This document shows, one piece after another, positions 56,965-64,000 of a DNA stretch of 64,000 bases (positions within the stretch are counted from its first letter, which is position 1; the number at the start of each line of letters is the position of its first letter). A program made the position numbers and the translations under genes. This stretch comes from Flavobacteriales bacterium (GTDB taxonomy: Bacteria; Bacteroidota; Bacteroidia; Flavobacteriales_E; Vicingaceae): positions 109,292 to 173,291 of the forward strand of contig JACJZB010000006.1 of the NCBI GenBank assembly GCA_020635815.1, written 5' to 3'. The notes below the pieces were generated by a model that worked only from the letters and a program-made list of their open reading frames with translations, made no database searches and was not told where the DNA came from.

Positions 56965-59900
56965 ATGAAACAAATCGAAAAATATACCCCAAAAAATAAA
57001 GTAAGAATAGTAACTGCTGCAAGCCTTTTTGATGGACACGATGCCGCTATAAACGTAATGCGAAGAATTATACAAGCAACTGGTTGCGAGGTAATTCATT
57101 TAGGTCATGATAGAAGTGTAGAAGAAGTGGTAAACTGTGCCATTGAAGAAGATGCAAATGCAATTGCCATGACTTCATACCAAGGCGGGCACGTAGAGTA
57201 CTTAAAGTACATGTATGATTTGTTGAAGGAGAAAGGATGTGAGCACATAAAAATCTTTGCCGGTGGTGGTGGAACCATTTTACCTGAAGAAATAAAAGAA
57301 TTACACGATTACGGAATTACAAGAATTTACCATCCTGATGATGGCCGAGAAATGGGCTTACAAGGAATGATAAATGACATGATAGAAAAGTGTGACACGC
57401 CATGCCCAGCCCTTCCAAAAGGAGAAGATTTAGAAACTGAACTTAAAAACAAAAACGTAAACACTATTGCTCGTTTAATTTCTATTGCAGAAAATAGACA
57501 TGATGAGTTTGAGTCTATTTTCCCCTCCCCTTTGGGGAGGTTGGGAGGGGCTGTTGCACCTGTCTTAGGAATTACCGGAACAGGTGGTGCGGGAAAATCT
57601 TCGTTAGTGGATGAATTGGTGCGTAGATTTTTAATTGATTTTCCTGAAAAAGAAATTGCCATTGTTTCGGTTGACCCATCTAAACGAAAAACTGGTGGAG
57701 CATTATTGGGCGACAGAATTAGAATGAATGCCATCAAAAATGAAAGAGTTTACATGCGTTCATTGGCTACTCGTCAAAGTAATTTATCGATAAGCAAACA
57801 CGTTGATGAAGCTTTACAAATTTTAAAAGCGGCTGAGTACGATTTAATTATTTTAGAAACTTCGGGTATCGGACAATCTGATACAGAGATTACCAATCAC
57901 TCTGATGTTTCGTTGTATGTAATGACTCCAGAGTTCGGTGCAGCTACACAACTAGAAAAAATTGACATGCTCGACTTTGCTGATGTAGTAGCTTTAAACA
58001 AATTCGATAAACGTGGAGCTTTAGATGCTATAAGAGATGTAAAGAAACAATACAAACGTAACCACAATGCCTTTGATATGGCTGATGAAGATGTTCCTGT
58101 TTACGGAACTATTGCTTCGCAGTTTAACGATCCAGGCATGAACTCCTTATACAAAGTGGTAATGGATCAATTGGTGGAAAAAGCAAATGCTGACCTCCAC
58201 TCTACTTTTGAGATTACGCAAGAAATGTCAGAAAAAATCTTTGTAATTCCTCCTGCCAGAACTCGTTATTTATCAGAAATTTCTGAAAATAACAGAGGTT
58301 ATGACAAATGGGTTAATGAACAAGTTGCCATTGCTGATAAATTAGATGCAATTAATAGAACCATTTTAACGCTTTGTCATGGTGAGCCTGTCGAACCATC
58401 AAAGCTTAATCATGATGAAATCCTTCGACAACACTTCGACAAGCTCAGTGTGACAAAGGATGACAATCGAGATATATTAAAAGTCTTAATTGCCCAATTC
58501 GATAAACTAAAATTAGATTTCGACCCAAAGAACATGCTGATTATTGAGCAATGGGAAGAAAAAGTGGAGAAGTATAAAAACCCTGTTTACAAATTTAAAG
58601 TGCGTGACAAAGAACTTTCTATCCAAACACATTCAGAAAGTTTATCGCACTTACAAATACCAAAAGTTGCTTTACCAAAATACAAAGGTTGGGGAGATGT
58701 GTTGCGTTGGAGCTTACAAGAAAATGTACCTGGAGAATTTCCTTACACAGCCGGGTTGTTTCCGTTTAAGCGTGAAGGCGAAGACCCAACACGTATGTTT
58801 GCTGGTGAAGGCGGGCCAGAACGTACTAACAGACGTTTCCATTACGTAAGTTTAGGAATGCCTGCAAAGCGTTTAAGTACTGCTTTCGATTCGGTAACGC
58901 TATATGGTAACGACCCAGATTTACGACCAGATATTTACGGTAAAATTGGTAACTCAGGAGTTTCTATTTGCTGTTTAGATGATGCCAAGAAACTATACTC
59001 TGGTTTTGATTTGTCGCATGCCTTAACTTCGGTAAGTATGACCATTAATGGTCCTGCACCAATGTTGTTAGGCTTTTTTATGAATGCGGCTATCGACCAA
59101 AACTGTGAGAAATACATTAAAGAAAATGGCTTAGAAAAAGAGGTAGAAAAGAAAATAGCTGACATCTACAAAGCTAAAGGAACTACTCGCCCGGCTTACC
59201 AAGGACTAACCAACTGTCATCCTGAGCCTGTCGAAGGAAAAGTTGGTTCCAAAACCCTTCGACAACCCTTCGACAAGCTCAGTGTGACAAAGTGTGACAA
59301 TCTGAATGTAATCGGAAATTTACCCGAAGGTAACGATGGTTTAGGTTTAATGTTATTAGGTGTAACAGGCGACCAAGTTTTGCCAGCTGATGTTTACGCT
59401 AAAATAAAAGCCGAAACTTTAACCAAAGTTAGAGGAACGGTACAAGCCGATATTTTAAAAGAAGACCAAGCACAAAACACCTGTATTTTCTCTACCGAGT
59501 TTGCCTTGCGTTTAATGGGCGATGTACAAGAATATTTTATTGAAAACGGTGTACGTAACTTCTACTCGGTATCAATTAGTGGTTACCACATTGCCGAAGC
59601 CGGTGCCAACCCAATTACACAATTGGCATTAACGCTAAGTAACGGATTTACTTACGTAGAATATTACTTAAGTAGAGGAATGGACATTAACAAGTTTGGT
59701 CCTAACCTATCCTTCTTCTTTAGTAATGGTATAGACCCAGAATATGCTGTAATTGGACGAGTAGCTCGTAGAATTTGGGCTAAAGCTTTAGCTAAGAAAT
59801 ACGGAGCCAACCCAAGGGCACAAATGTTAAAGTACCACATCCAAACAAGTGGACGAAGCTTACACGCACAAGAGATTGACTTTAACGATATAAGAACTAC

Positions 59901-60531
59901 TTTACAAGCATTGTATGCCATTTACGATAACTGTAACTCGTTACACACTAATGCTTACGATGAAGCCATTACTACCCCAACCGAAGAATCGGTACGTAGA
60001 GCAATGGCCATACAGTTAATAATTAACCGTGAGTTAGGTTTAGCGAAAAACGAAAACCCAATACAAGGAGCATTTATTATTGAAGAACTAACCGACTTGG
60101 TAGAAGAAGCAGTATTAACAGAGTTTGATAGAATTACCGAGCGTGGTGGAGTTTTAGGTGCAATGGAAACGATGTACCAACGTAGCAAAATACAAGAAGA
60201 AAGCTTGTACTACGAAACCTTAAAACACAATGGTGATTTCCCAATTATTGGTGTAAATACGTTCTTAAGCAGTAAAGGCTCACCAACGGTTACGCCTAAA
60301 GAGGTAATACGTGCTACCGAAGAAGAAAAGCAATACCAAATAAAGATGTTGGAGCAATTGCACAAAGGCAACGAAAATGTTGTAGCCGAGCAATTAAGCA
60401 AATTACAAAAAGCTGCCGTACAAAACGAAAACGTATTTGAATACCTAATGGAAGCAAGTAAATACTGTAGCTTAGGGCAAATTACAGATGCCTTGTTTGA
60501 AGTGGGTGGGCAGTATAGGAGAAATATGTAA
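56965..60531 (+). CDS. icmF: Fused isobutyryl-CoA mutase IcmF with in-frame repeat insertions
   Basis: The 1188-residue protein has the IcmF order: N-terminal B12-binding domain ([32 protein letters not shown]), MeaB-like GTPase chaperone ([47 protein letters not shown]) and C-terminal mutase barrel ([29 protein letters not shown] in two parts, [37 protein letters not shown]). It interconverts isobutyryl-CoA and n-butyryl-CoA, with the GTPase guarding cofactor loading. It is longer than usual because dispersed repeats are translated at about residues 186-196, 471-502 and 751-779, all at domain linkers or loops. The frame is intact throughout. Confidence 0.93.
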   Translation: MKQIEKYTPKNKVRIVTAASLFDGHDAAINVMRRIIQATGCEVIHLGHDRSVEEVVNCAIEEDANAIAMTSYQGGHVEYLKYMYDLLKEKGCEHIKIFAGGGGTILPEEIKELHDYGITRIYHPDDGREMGLQGMINDMIEKCDTPCPALPKGEDLETELKNKNVNTIARLISIAENRHDEFESIFPSPLGRLGGAVAPVLGITGTGGAGKSSLVDELVRRFLIDFPEKEIAIVSVDPSKRKTGGALLGDRIRMNAIKNERVYMRSLATRQSNLSISKHVDEALQILKAAEYDLIILETSGIGQSDTEITNHSDVSLYVMTPEFGAATQLEKIDMLDFADVVALNKFDKRGALDAIRDVKKQYKRNHNAFDMADEDVPVYGTIASQFNDPGMNSLYKVVMDQLVEKANADLHSTFEITQEMSEKIFVIPPARTRYLSEISENNRGYDKWVNEQVAIADKLDAINRTILTLCHGEPVEPSKLNHDEILRQHFDKLSVTKDDNRDILKVLIAQFDKLKLDFDPKNMLIIEQWEEKVEKYKNPVYKFKVRDKELSIQTHSESLSHLQIPKVALPKYKGWGDVLRWSLQENVPGEFPYTAGLFPFKREGEDPTRMFAGEGGPERTNRRFHYVSLGMPAKRLSTAFDSVTLYGNDPDLRPDIYGKIGNSGVSICCLDDAKKLYSGFDLSHALTSVSMTINGPAPMLLGFFMNAAIDQNCEKYIKENGLEKEVEKKIADIYKAKGTTRPAYQGLTNCHPEPVEGKVGSKTLRQPFDKLSVTKCDNLNVIGNLPEGNDGLGLMLLGVTGDQVLPADVYAKIKAETLTKVRGTVQADILKEDQAQNTCIFSTEFALRLMGDVQEYFIENGVRNFYSVSISGYHIAEAGANPITQLALTLSNGFTYVEYYLSRGMDINKFGPNLSFFFSNGIDPEYAVIGRVARRIWAKALAKKYGANPRAQMLKYHIQTSGRSLHAQEIDFNDIRTTLQALYAIYDNCNSLHTNAYDEAITTPTEESVRRAMAIQLIINRELGLAKNENPIQGAFIIEELTDLVEEAVLTEFDRITERGGVLGAMETMYQRSKIQEESLYYETLKHNGDFPIIGVNTFLSSKGSPTVTPKEVIRATEEEKQYQIKMLEQLHKGNENVVAEQLSKLQKAAVQNENVFEYLMEASKYCSLGQITDALFEVGGQYRRNM
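57521..57550. repeat. CCCCTC palindromic repeat inside icmF
   Basis: TCCCCTCCCC-TTTGGGGAGG-TTGGGAGGGG lies in the reading frame just before the GTPase P-loop and encodes [10 protein letters not shown]. It is the same repeat family as the intergenic copies. Confidence 0.85.
58375..58466. repeat. CTTCGACAGGCTCAG-type repeat pair inside icmF (first)
   Basis: An inverted arm (gagcctgtcgaa) and a direct arm (cttcgacaagctcagtgtgacaa) enclose short unique DNA. It encodes [12 protein letters not shown] and then [14 protein letters not shown] in frame. Confidence 0.88.
59215..59300. repeat. CTTCGACAGGCTCAG-type repeat pair inside icmF (second)
   Basis: The same inverted-plus-direct arrangement as the first copy. 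It encodes [11 protein letters not shown] and then [14 protein letters not shown] in frame. Confidence 0.88.
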
Positions 60532-60834
60532 AAAGCCTCCCCTAACCCCTCCGAAGGAGGGGGACAAGTCTCCTCTTGGGAGGAGATTTAGAGGTGGGTT
60601 ATTAGTAGTGTCATTCTGAACGATATTTTGTTCCCAAATTTTCGGGATAACAAAATGAAGTGATGAAACGTAAGTTCAGCGAAGCTAATCTAAAAAACAC
60701 AAAAAAGACTACGTCATTCCTGCGAAAGCAGGAATCCCCAATAAACAGATGTGCAACTTATAAGGAGATTCTACTTCGACTTAACTCAGTATAAACTCCT
60801 CAAGTGCGGAAAGACGATTATTTTTTGTGTTTTA
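60532..60834. other. Gene-free stretch filled with repeats
   Basis: After the icmF stop come a C-rich palindromic repeat (60536-60600, CCCCTCCGAAGGAGGGG and CTCCTCTTGGGAGGAG hairpins), about 100 bases of unremarkable AT-rich DNA, and one copy of the inverted element (60702-60830). No gene was found. Confidence 0.75.
60702..60830 (+). repeat. Inverted element, left copy, flanking the DUF3644/SMI1 cassette
   Basis: Contains the ATTCCTGCGAAAGCAGGAAT palindrome and then a conserved arm (caacttataaggagatt ... tgcggaaagacgatta). Its inverse is at 62471-62580. This copy carries about 29 extra bases resembling a degenerate CTTCGAC repeat. Confidence 0.85.
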
Positions 60835-61230
60835 TTAACAATCTGCTTCCTCTAATGAATTAAACCAATCGTTAAAACTTAACCCTGTAGATGCGTAATC
60901 GGTTCCACTATCTTCTCCTGCTATCATCCAAACTTTTAAATCTTGTTTGTTTAAGGCTAAAATAAACGGTTCTTCATCACCATAACAAGAGCCATGTAAT
61001 GTTGCCACAGGAATAAATTCTTCCGGTATGGGTTCGTAGTATTCTAAAATAGCATCTAAATCCAAACAAGCGTATAAGGTAGTTTCATCATCGTATAATG
61101 CCTCGGTTGGGATGCTTTCAAAACTATACCAGTCTTCGTATTCTCCTTTTTCTAAAAAGGCTCTATAATCAGCTGGGATTGCTCCATACTCTTCTTCTAA
61201 ATTCGCTATTTGTTCTGTTCTAAGTTCCAT
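60835..61230 (-). CDS. SMI1/KNR4 (SUKH) family protein
   Basis: A 131-residue acidic protein. IANLEEEYGAIPADYRAFLEKG is the SMI1/KNR4 opening helix-strand, followed by FIPVATLHGSCYGDEEPFILAL and a final SFNDWFNSLEEADC. SUKH proteins are common immunity proteins of toxin systems, and others have housekeeping roles. It lies 15 bases downstream of the HEPN-like DUF3644 gene on the same strand, which suggests a toxin-immunity or defence pair. Its last codons are partly duplicated beyond the right inverted element at 62583-62607. Confidence 0.85.
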   Translation of the reverse strand: MELRTEQIANLEEEYGAIPADYRAFLEKGEYEDWYSFESIPTEALYDDETTLYACLDLDAILEYYEPIPEEFIPVATLHGSCYGDEEPFILALNKQDLKVWMIAGEDSGTDYASTGLSFNDWFNSLEEADC

Positions 61231-61245
61231 TTTTTGATGTTTGAT

Positions 61246-62223
61246 TTATTCTAAATCTTTTTTGTTTTTATTGCAATGATTCTCTACTATTTGCAACCAG
61301 TTGTCATACCAATACCAAGCTCCTTCAACGTTTACTCCAAGATTTTTACTAGGATTTTTAGCATCATGATTTTGCCATAGCTGAGTATGCTTATAAACAC
61401 TGAATCTAGAAAATCCTTTTTCTTTCATTATATCAACTATATTTTTGGGAAGATGTTTCTTTTTTTCTTTTTCTTTAATTAGAACATACTCCTTGTTTAT
61501 TCCTTCTGCTTCTGGGGTATTTGCAGGAATAAATTCAATTACTTTATCTGCTTGACCTTTATTGTTAGCAGATTTAGGTACGTATAAGACACGATAAGAG
61601 AAACGAATATCATTATAAAGTTCATCACTTAATTTATCATCGAAATCATTGATATAACTTGCGATATTTTTAGGTAAGTCCGTAAACTCCTTTAATTTCT
61701 CAGTTTGCTCTTCATTAATTGATGAGAATTGCAAAGACACAGAAAGATGCTTGTCAATTGCATATTTTGAATCAAATAGTTGTTTAATATATAAATTATA
61801 ATTCAAACAACATGATTGAAATCTTCCACTCAAATACTCATCAATTTTAGTAGTCATCTGATGCTCTATTTCATGTCTCAGACCTATTAGAAATCTTAAA
61901 TTAGATGATGTCACATTATCAATTGGATTATTATCATCATTTAAACATCTTTCTAATTCCCAATATTTATAAGCTCCTCTTTTAGTTTTGTCAAATTTCT
62001 TTCTTGTATTTACAATTTGATGATATCTATATTCAACTTTTTTATCTCGGTAATAAGCATGTAATAAATACATCCATGCGATATTTGATAAGACAATAAA
62101 ACTTTCTGATTTAAAATGAATATTTGGATTATTAAATATTTGAACAGCAGAAAGCATTGCTTCTCTCGATTTTGTAAGAAGTTCAGTTTTTATTGATTTT
62201 ACTTTCCTTGTTCTTTTTTTCAT
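61246..62223 (-). CDS. DUF3644 protein with HEPN-like RxxxxH motif
   Basis: The ATG at 62223 (MKKRTRKVKSIKTELLTKS) is preferred over a TTG at 62259. The 325-residue protein begins with a helix-rich domain (REAMLSAVQIFNNPNIHFKSESFIVLSNIAWMYLLHAYY, read in two parts) like DUF3644. LRFLIGLRHEIEHQM contains R116-x4-H121, the pattern of HEPN nucleases. The C-terminal part (FSRFSVYKHTQLWQ, GAWYWYDNWL) may be a winged-helix nucleic-acid binder. Family knowledge: HEPN domains are often RNases in abortive infection and toxin modules. Nuclease activity here is inferred. Confidence 0.75.
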   Translation of the reverse strand: MKKRTRKVKSIKTELLTKSREAMLSAVQIFNNPNIHFKSESFIVLSNIAWMYLLHAYYRDKKVEYRYHQIVNTRKKFDKTKRGAYKYWELERCLNDDNNPIDNVTSSNLRFLIGLRHEIEHQMTTKIDEYLSGRFQSCCLNYNLYIKQLFDSKYAIDKHLSVSLQFSSINEEQTEKLKEFTDLPKNIASYINDFDDKLSDELYNDIRFSYRVLYVPKSANNKGQADKVIEFIPANTPEAEGINKEYVLIKEKEKKKHLPKNIVDIMKEKGFSRFSVYKHTQLWQNHDAKNPSKNLGVNVEGAWYWYDNWLQIVENHCNKNKKDLE

Positions 62224-62290
62224 TTTTTCATATGTAATTTGACCACCAAATAAAAGCAATGGTATGCCTATCTACTTCATCAATTTCAGT

Positions 62291-62298
62291 CAAATATA
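62291..62298 (-). promoter_or_regulatory. -7 box TATATTTG for the DUF3644/SMI1 pair
   Basis: An exact TAnnTTTG match on the minus strand, about 68 bases upstream of the ATG at 62223. Confidence 0.45.
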
Positions 62299-62470
62299 GT
62301 TATTCAAACTCATCTAAAAAATCAGTAAACATCCTTACAGTAAAAGAGTTTTACTACGTATATATACTTATTAAAATAATGCTTCTAAAATTGTAACACT
62401 GAGCTAGTTTATACTAAGCTTCTCGAAGAGTGATAAAAGAGTTTACAAAATAAAGTAACGAATCTTCTAT

Positions 62471-62580
62471 AAAAAACAAAAAATAATCGTCTTTCCGCAC
62501 TTGATGCGGAATCTCCTTATAAGTTGCATATCTGTTTGTTGGGGATTCCTGCTTTCGCAGGAATGACGTGGTCTTTTTTT
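62471..62580 (-). repeat. Inverted element, right copy
   Basis: The inverse of the left copy (60702-60830) with a few mismatches. Here the central TCCGCA-CTTGA-TGCGGA hairpin is intact, and the palindrome ATTCCTGCTTTCGCAGGAAT is present. Confidence 0.85.
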
Positions 62581-62582
62581 TT

Positions 62583-62607
62583 GTTTTTTATTAACAATCT
62601 GTTTCTT
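62583..62607 (-). pseudogene. Duplicated tail of the SMI1-like gene (remnant)
   Basis: Twenty-five bases closely match 60827-60851, which include the stop codon and last codons of the SMI1/KNR4 gene. On the minus strand it reads KETDC-stop versus EEADC-stop. Only this tail remains, with no extended coding capacity. Confidence 0.5.
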
Positions 62608-62733
62608 TTCTCGATACTTTTCAACTTCACTCCTTTCCGTTGAAAAACTCAAACTGATAAGATATAATAATAAACCCTTTGACTATAGTTCGACAAGCTC
62701 ACTATGACAAAGGGTTTTATTTATAATCTAAAA

Positions 62734-63759
62734 CTAGTTTACTTTAAAGGTGTTTCCACTTAAAAACAAGTCGTTGAGCGAGCCAAACTTACTGTTGGCT
62801 TGTTCGTGGTCTCGTTGTGCGTGTAAAGCTTGGTCATATACATTTTTCTCTACGTTTCGTATCACTCCCATTGCAATTGGAAACTCTGGTAATTTCATCC
62901 GCGAAAGCATAATGTGTAAAATTGGGTTAGCCATCGTTTCATCGTGTACCAAAATATCAGCTTCGGTAATGCCATTTTCTCCTAGGGTTACTATTTCTAA
63001 CTCTAATCCGTTTAAACGTAAGCCTTTTGTTTTATCTGCTCCAAAAAGCATAGGTTTTCCGTGTTCTAAAATCAATTGGTTATCGGCTTTGGTGTCTTTA
63101 CCTGTAATGGCAGCATGCACTTTATCGTTAAATATTACACAGTTTTGCAATACTTCTACCAACGATAAACCTTGATGTTTTTCTGCTTCAACCATTACGC
63201 TGGTCATAAGTTTAACATCAGTATCGGGCACACGAGCATAAAAACTACTTTGTGCTCCTAATGCTAATTCTGCTGGGTTAAATGGGTCTTCTACCGTTCC
63301 GTGTGGCGAAGATTTGGTTACTTTTCCGCGTTCTGAAGTAGGTGAATATTGTCCTTTGGTTAAACCATAAATTTCGTTGTTAAACAAAATCAAGTTCATG
63401 TTTACATTTCTTCTTACCGCATGGATAAAATGATTTCCTCCAATAGCCAATGAATCGCCATCGCCAGAAACCACCCAAACACTTAAATTTGGGTTAGCCA
63501 CTTTCACACCTGTTGCAATAGCTGCTGCTCTACCGTGTATGGTATGAAAACCGTAAGTATCCATATAGTATGGAAAACGAGATGAACAACCTATTCCTGA
63601 GACAAAAGTAACATCCTCTTTTTTTACGTTTAATTCCGATAAGGCTCTTTGTACTGCATTTAACACAGCATAATCACCACAACCAGGACACCATTTTACT
63701 TCTTGGTCGCTGGCAAAATCTTTGGGTTTTAACGGACATTGTAATGCTTCTGTTTCCAT
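62734..63759 (-). CDS. korB: 2-oxoacid:ferredoxin oxidoreductase, beta subunit (KorB-like)
   Basis: The 341-residue protein has the TPP/Fe-S opening WCPGCGDYAVLNAVQRAL, GIGCSSRFPYYMDTYGFHTIHGRAAAIATG (read in two parts), VVSGDGDSLAIGGNHFIHA for TPP-Mg and NNEIYGLTKGQYSPTS. This is the beta subunit of 2-oxoglutarate or related 2-oxoacid:ferredoxin oxidoreductases, which decarboxylate the oxoacid to acyl-CoA and reduce ferredoxin. The alpha subunit gene lies just upstream across a repeat-filled gap. The oxoacid specificity is not certain. Confidence 0.93.
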   Translation of the reverse strand: METEALQCPLKPKDFASDQEVKWCPGCGDYAVLNAVQRALSELNVKKEDVTFVSGIGCSSRFPYYMDTYGFHTIHGRAAAIATGVKVANPNLSVWVVSGDGDSLAIGGNHFIHAVRRNVNMNLILFNNEIYGLTKGQYSPTSERGKVTKSSPHGTVEDPFNPAELALGAQSSFYARVPDTDVKLMTSVMVEAEKHQGLSLVEVLQNCVIFNDKVHAAITGKDTKADNQLILEHGKPMLFGADKTKGLRLNGLELEIVTLGENGITEADILVHDETMANPILHIMLSRMKLPEFPIAMGVIRNVEKNVYDQALHAQRDHEQANSKFGSLNDLFLSGNTFKVN

Positions 63760-63925
63760 TTGTTTTATATTTTACGTCTTTGCGAATATTATTTTTTGTC
63801 ACACTGCCCGTATTGGGCTTGTCGAAATATCAAAGTGTTAGAAAAATAATTTCTTCATTAACTTTATCCTTCGACAGGCTCAGGATGACAGTTAATTCAA
63901 AATCATTGGTTAATTAATAATTATC
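63760..63925. repeat. Repeat-filled gap between korA and korB
   Basis: Two CTTCGACAGGCTCAG-type copies, a degenerate one near 63812-63833 and a clear one near 63868-63892, in partly opposite orientations. These genes are usually tightly packed, so the 166-base gap is explained by repeat insertion. Confidence 0.75.
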
Positions 63926-64000
63926 TCAGGCATTGCCTGCCTCTAAAATTTCGTTAAACTTATTTTTTAAATCGGCAATTTTAAAAGGCAAACCTTCTAT
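63926..64000 (-). CDS. korA: 2-oxoacid:ferredoxin oxidoreductase, alpha subunit (C terminus, partial)
   Basis: The last 24 codons and stop of a minus-strand gene that begins beyond the window. They read IEGLPFKIADLKNKFNEILE, then AGNA, which fits the C terminus of KorA alpha subunits in this phylum. The position directly upstream of korB supports this. Nothing more can be said about the missing part. Confidence 0.8.
   Translation of the reverse strand: MEGLPFKIADLKNKFNEILEAGNA

Larger units (their letters stand above)
62260..62733. other. Gene-free stretch upstream of the DUF3644 gene
   Basis: Holds the putative promoter, the right inverted element (62471-62580), the duplicated gene tail (62583-62607) and a degenerate CTTCGACAAGCTCA repeat near 62690-62712. 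A 61-codon minus-strand ORF here is only translated repeat (RHSCESRNP) and is not a gene. Confidence 0.7.

Noticed and set aside
58544..58849. 101-codon ORF in another frame of icmF
   Set aside because: It is fully inside the conserved mutase frame, with no features of its own.
60702..62580. Insertion sequence or composite transposon
   Set aside because: No transposase is encoded between or beside the inverted elements. They look like non-autonomous or REP-like repeats.
62467..62652. Minus-strand 61-codon ORF upstream of the korB gene
   Set aside because: Its peptide (RHSCESRNPQQ) is translated dispersed repeat with no independent coding support.

Overview
The window looks like a chromosomal segment of a Bacteroidota bacterium, most likely a member of the Flavobacteriales. 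The grounds are: AT-rich DNA; weak or absent Shine-Dalgarno sites with TAnnTTTG-type -7 promoter boxes; a fused CcoN-CcoO cbb3 oxidase subunit; an unusually long NusB; a fused isobutyryl-CoA mutase (IcmF); and heptanucleotide tandem repeats plus palindromic dispersed repeats of the kinds seen in this phylum. The species cannot be named from the sequence. No rRNA, tRNA, CRISPR array or intact insertion sequence was recognised.

Layout. 1-1932: the end of an MbnP-like copper-binding protein gene, a di-haem MauG/MbnH-like cytochrome c peroxidase and a small coupled gene. 2115-12059 (minus): a nucleotide-sugar cluster making precursors for surface polysaccharide (CpsB-type phosphatase, UDP-HexNAc epimerase, RfbB, UDP-HexNAc dehydrogenase, WbpB-, WbpD- and WbpE-like enzymes, UDP-xylose synthase, UDP-glucose dehydrogenase). 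Its acetyltransferase is fused in frame to a 23S-intervening-sequence type four-helix-bundle protein through repeat-encoded residues. 12198-15394 (plus): an outer-membrane protein, Kdo transferase, 5-formyl-THF cyclo-ligase and a one-domain DEAD-like protein. 15395-30200: a dense block linked to nitric oxide, iron-sulfur repair and microaerobic life. It holds hemerythrins, a SufT-like factor, an NnrS/haem-copper-oxidase-like membrane protein, at least seven DUF2249 domains in four genes, two RIC (YtfE/ScdA) proteins, an Rrf2/NsrR-like regulator, a truncated haemoglobin, two SCO proteins and a CuA-subunit/haem-copper-oxidase pair that lacks the active-site Tyr and is probably a NO reductase of the NorSY type. 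A near-identical palindrome sits upstream of both the Rrf2 gene and the NO reductase operon.

30551-34734: a TPR-SpoIIE phosphatase, a universal stress protein, a DUF493 protein and a lipoprotein. 34826-46842: an FNR-like regulator divergent from the cbb3 oxidase module (CcoI, nadA, nadB, CcoS, CcoNO, CcoQ, CcoP, CcoG, CcoH, SafE-like), with an FNR-like site in front of ccoS. 46900-60531: housekeeping and metabolic genes (acetyltransferase, endonuclease III, membrane protein, amidohydrolase, CAP protein, NusB, amino-acid dehydrogenase, ABC exporter, IcmF). IcmF carries three dispersed-repeat insertions translated in frame. 60702-62607: a two-gene cassette (HEPN-like DUF3644 protein plus SMI1/KNR4 protein) between inverted copies of a roughly 110-130 bp element, a candidate defence or toxin-immunity unit. 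62734-64000: 2-oxoacid:ferredoxin oxidoreductase beta subunit and the end of the alpha subunit.

The respiratory genes fit together. An O2 sensor (FNR-like) would turn on the high-affinity cbb3 oxidase, and a NO or Fe-S sensor (Rrf2) would turn on NO reduction and Fe-S repair. The second theme is repeat invasion: short repeats sit in intergenic gaps, at start and stop codons and inside several coding regions without breaking the frame.
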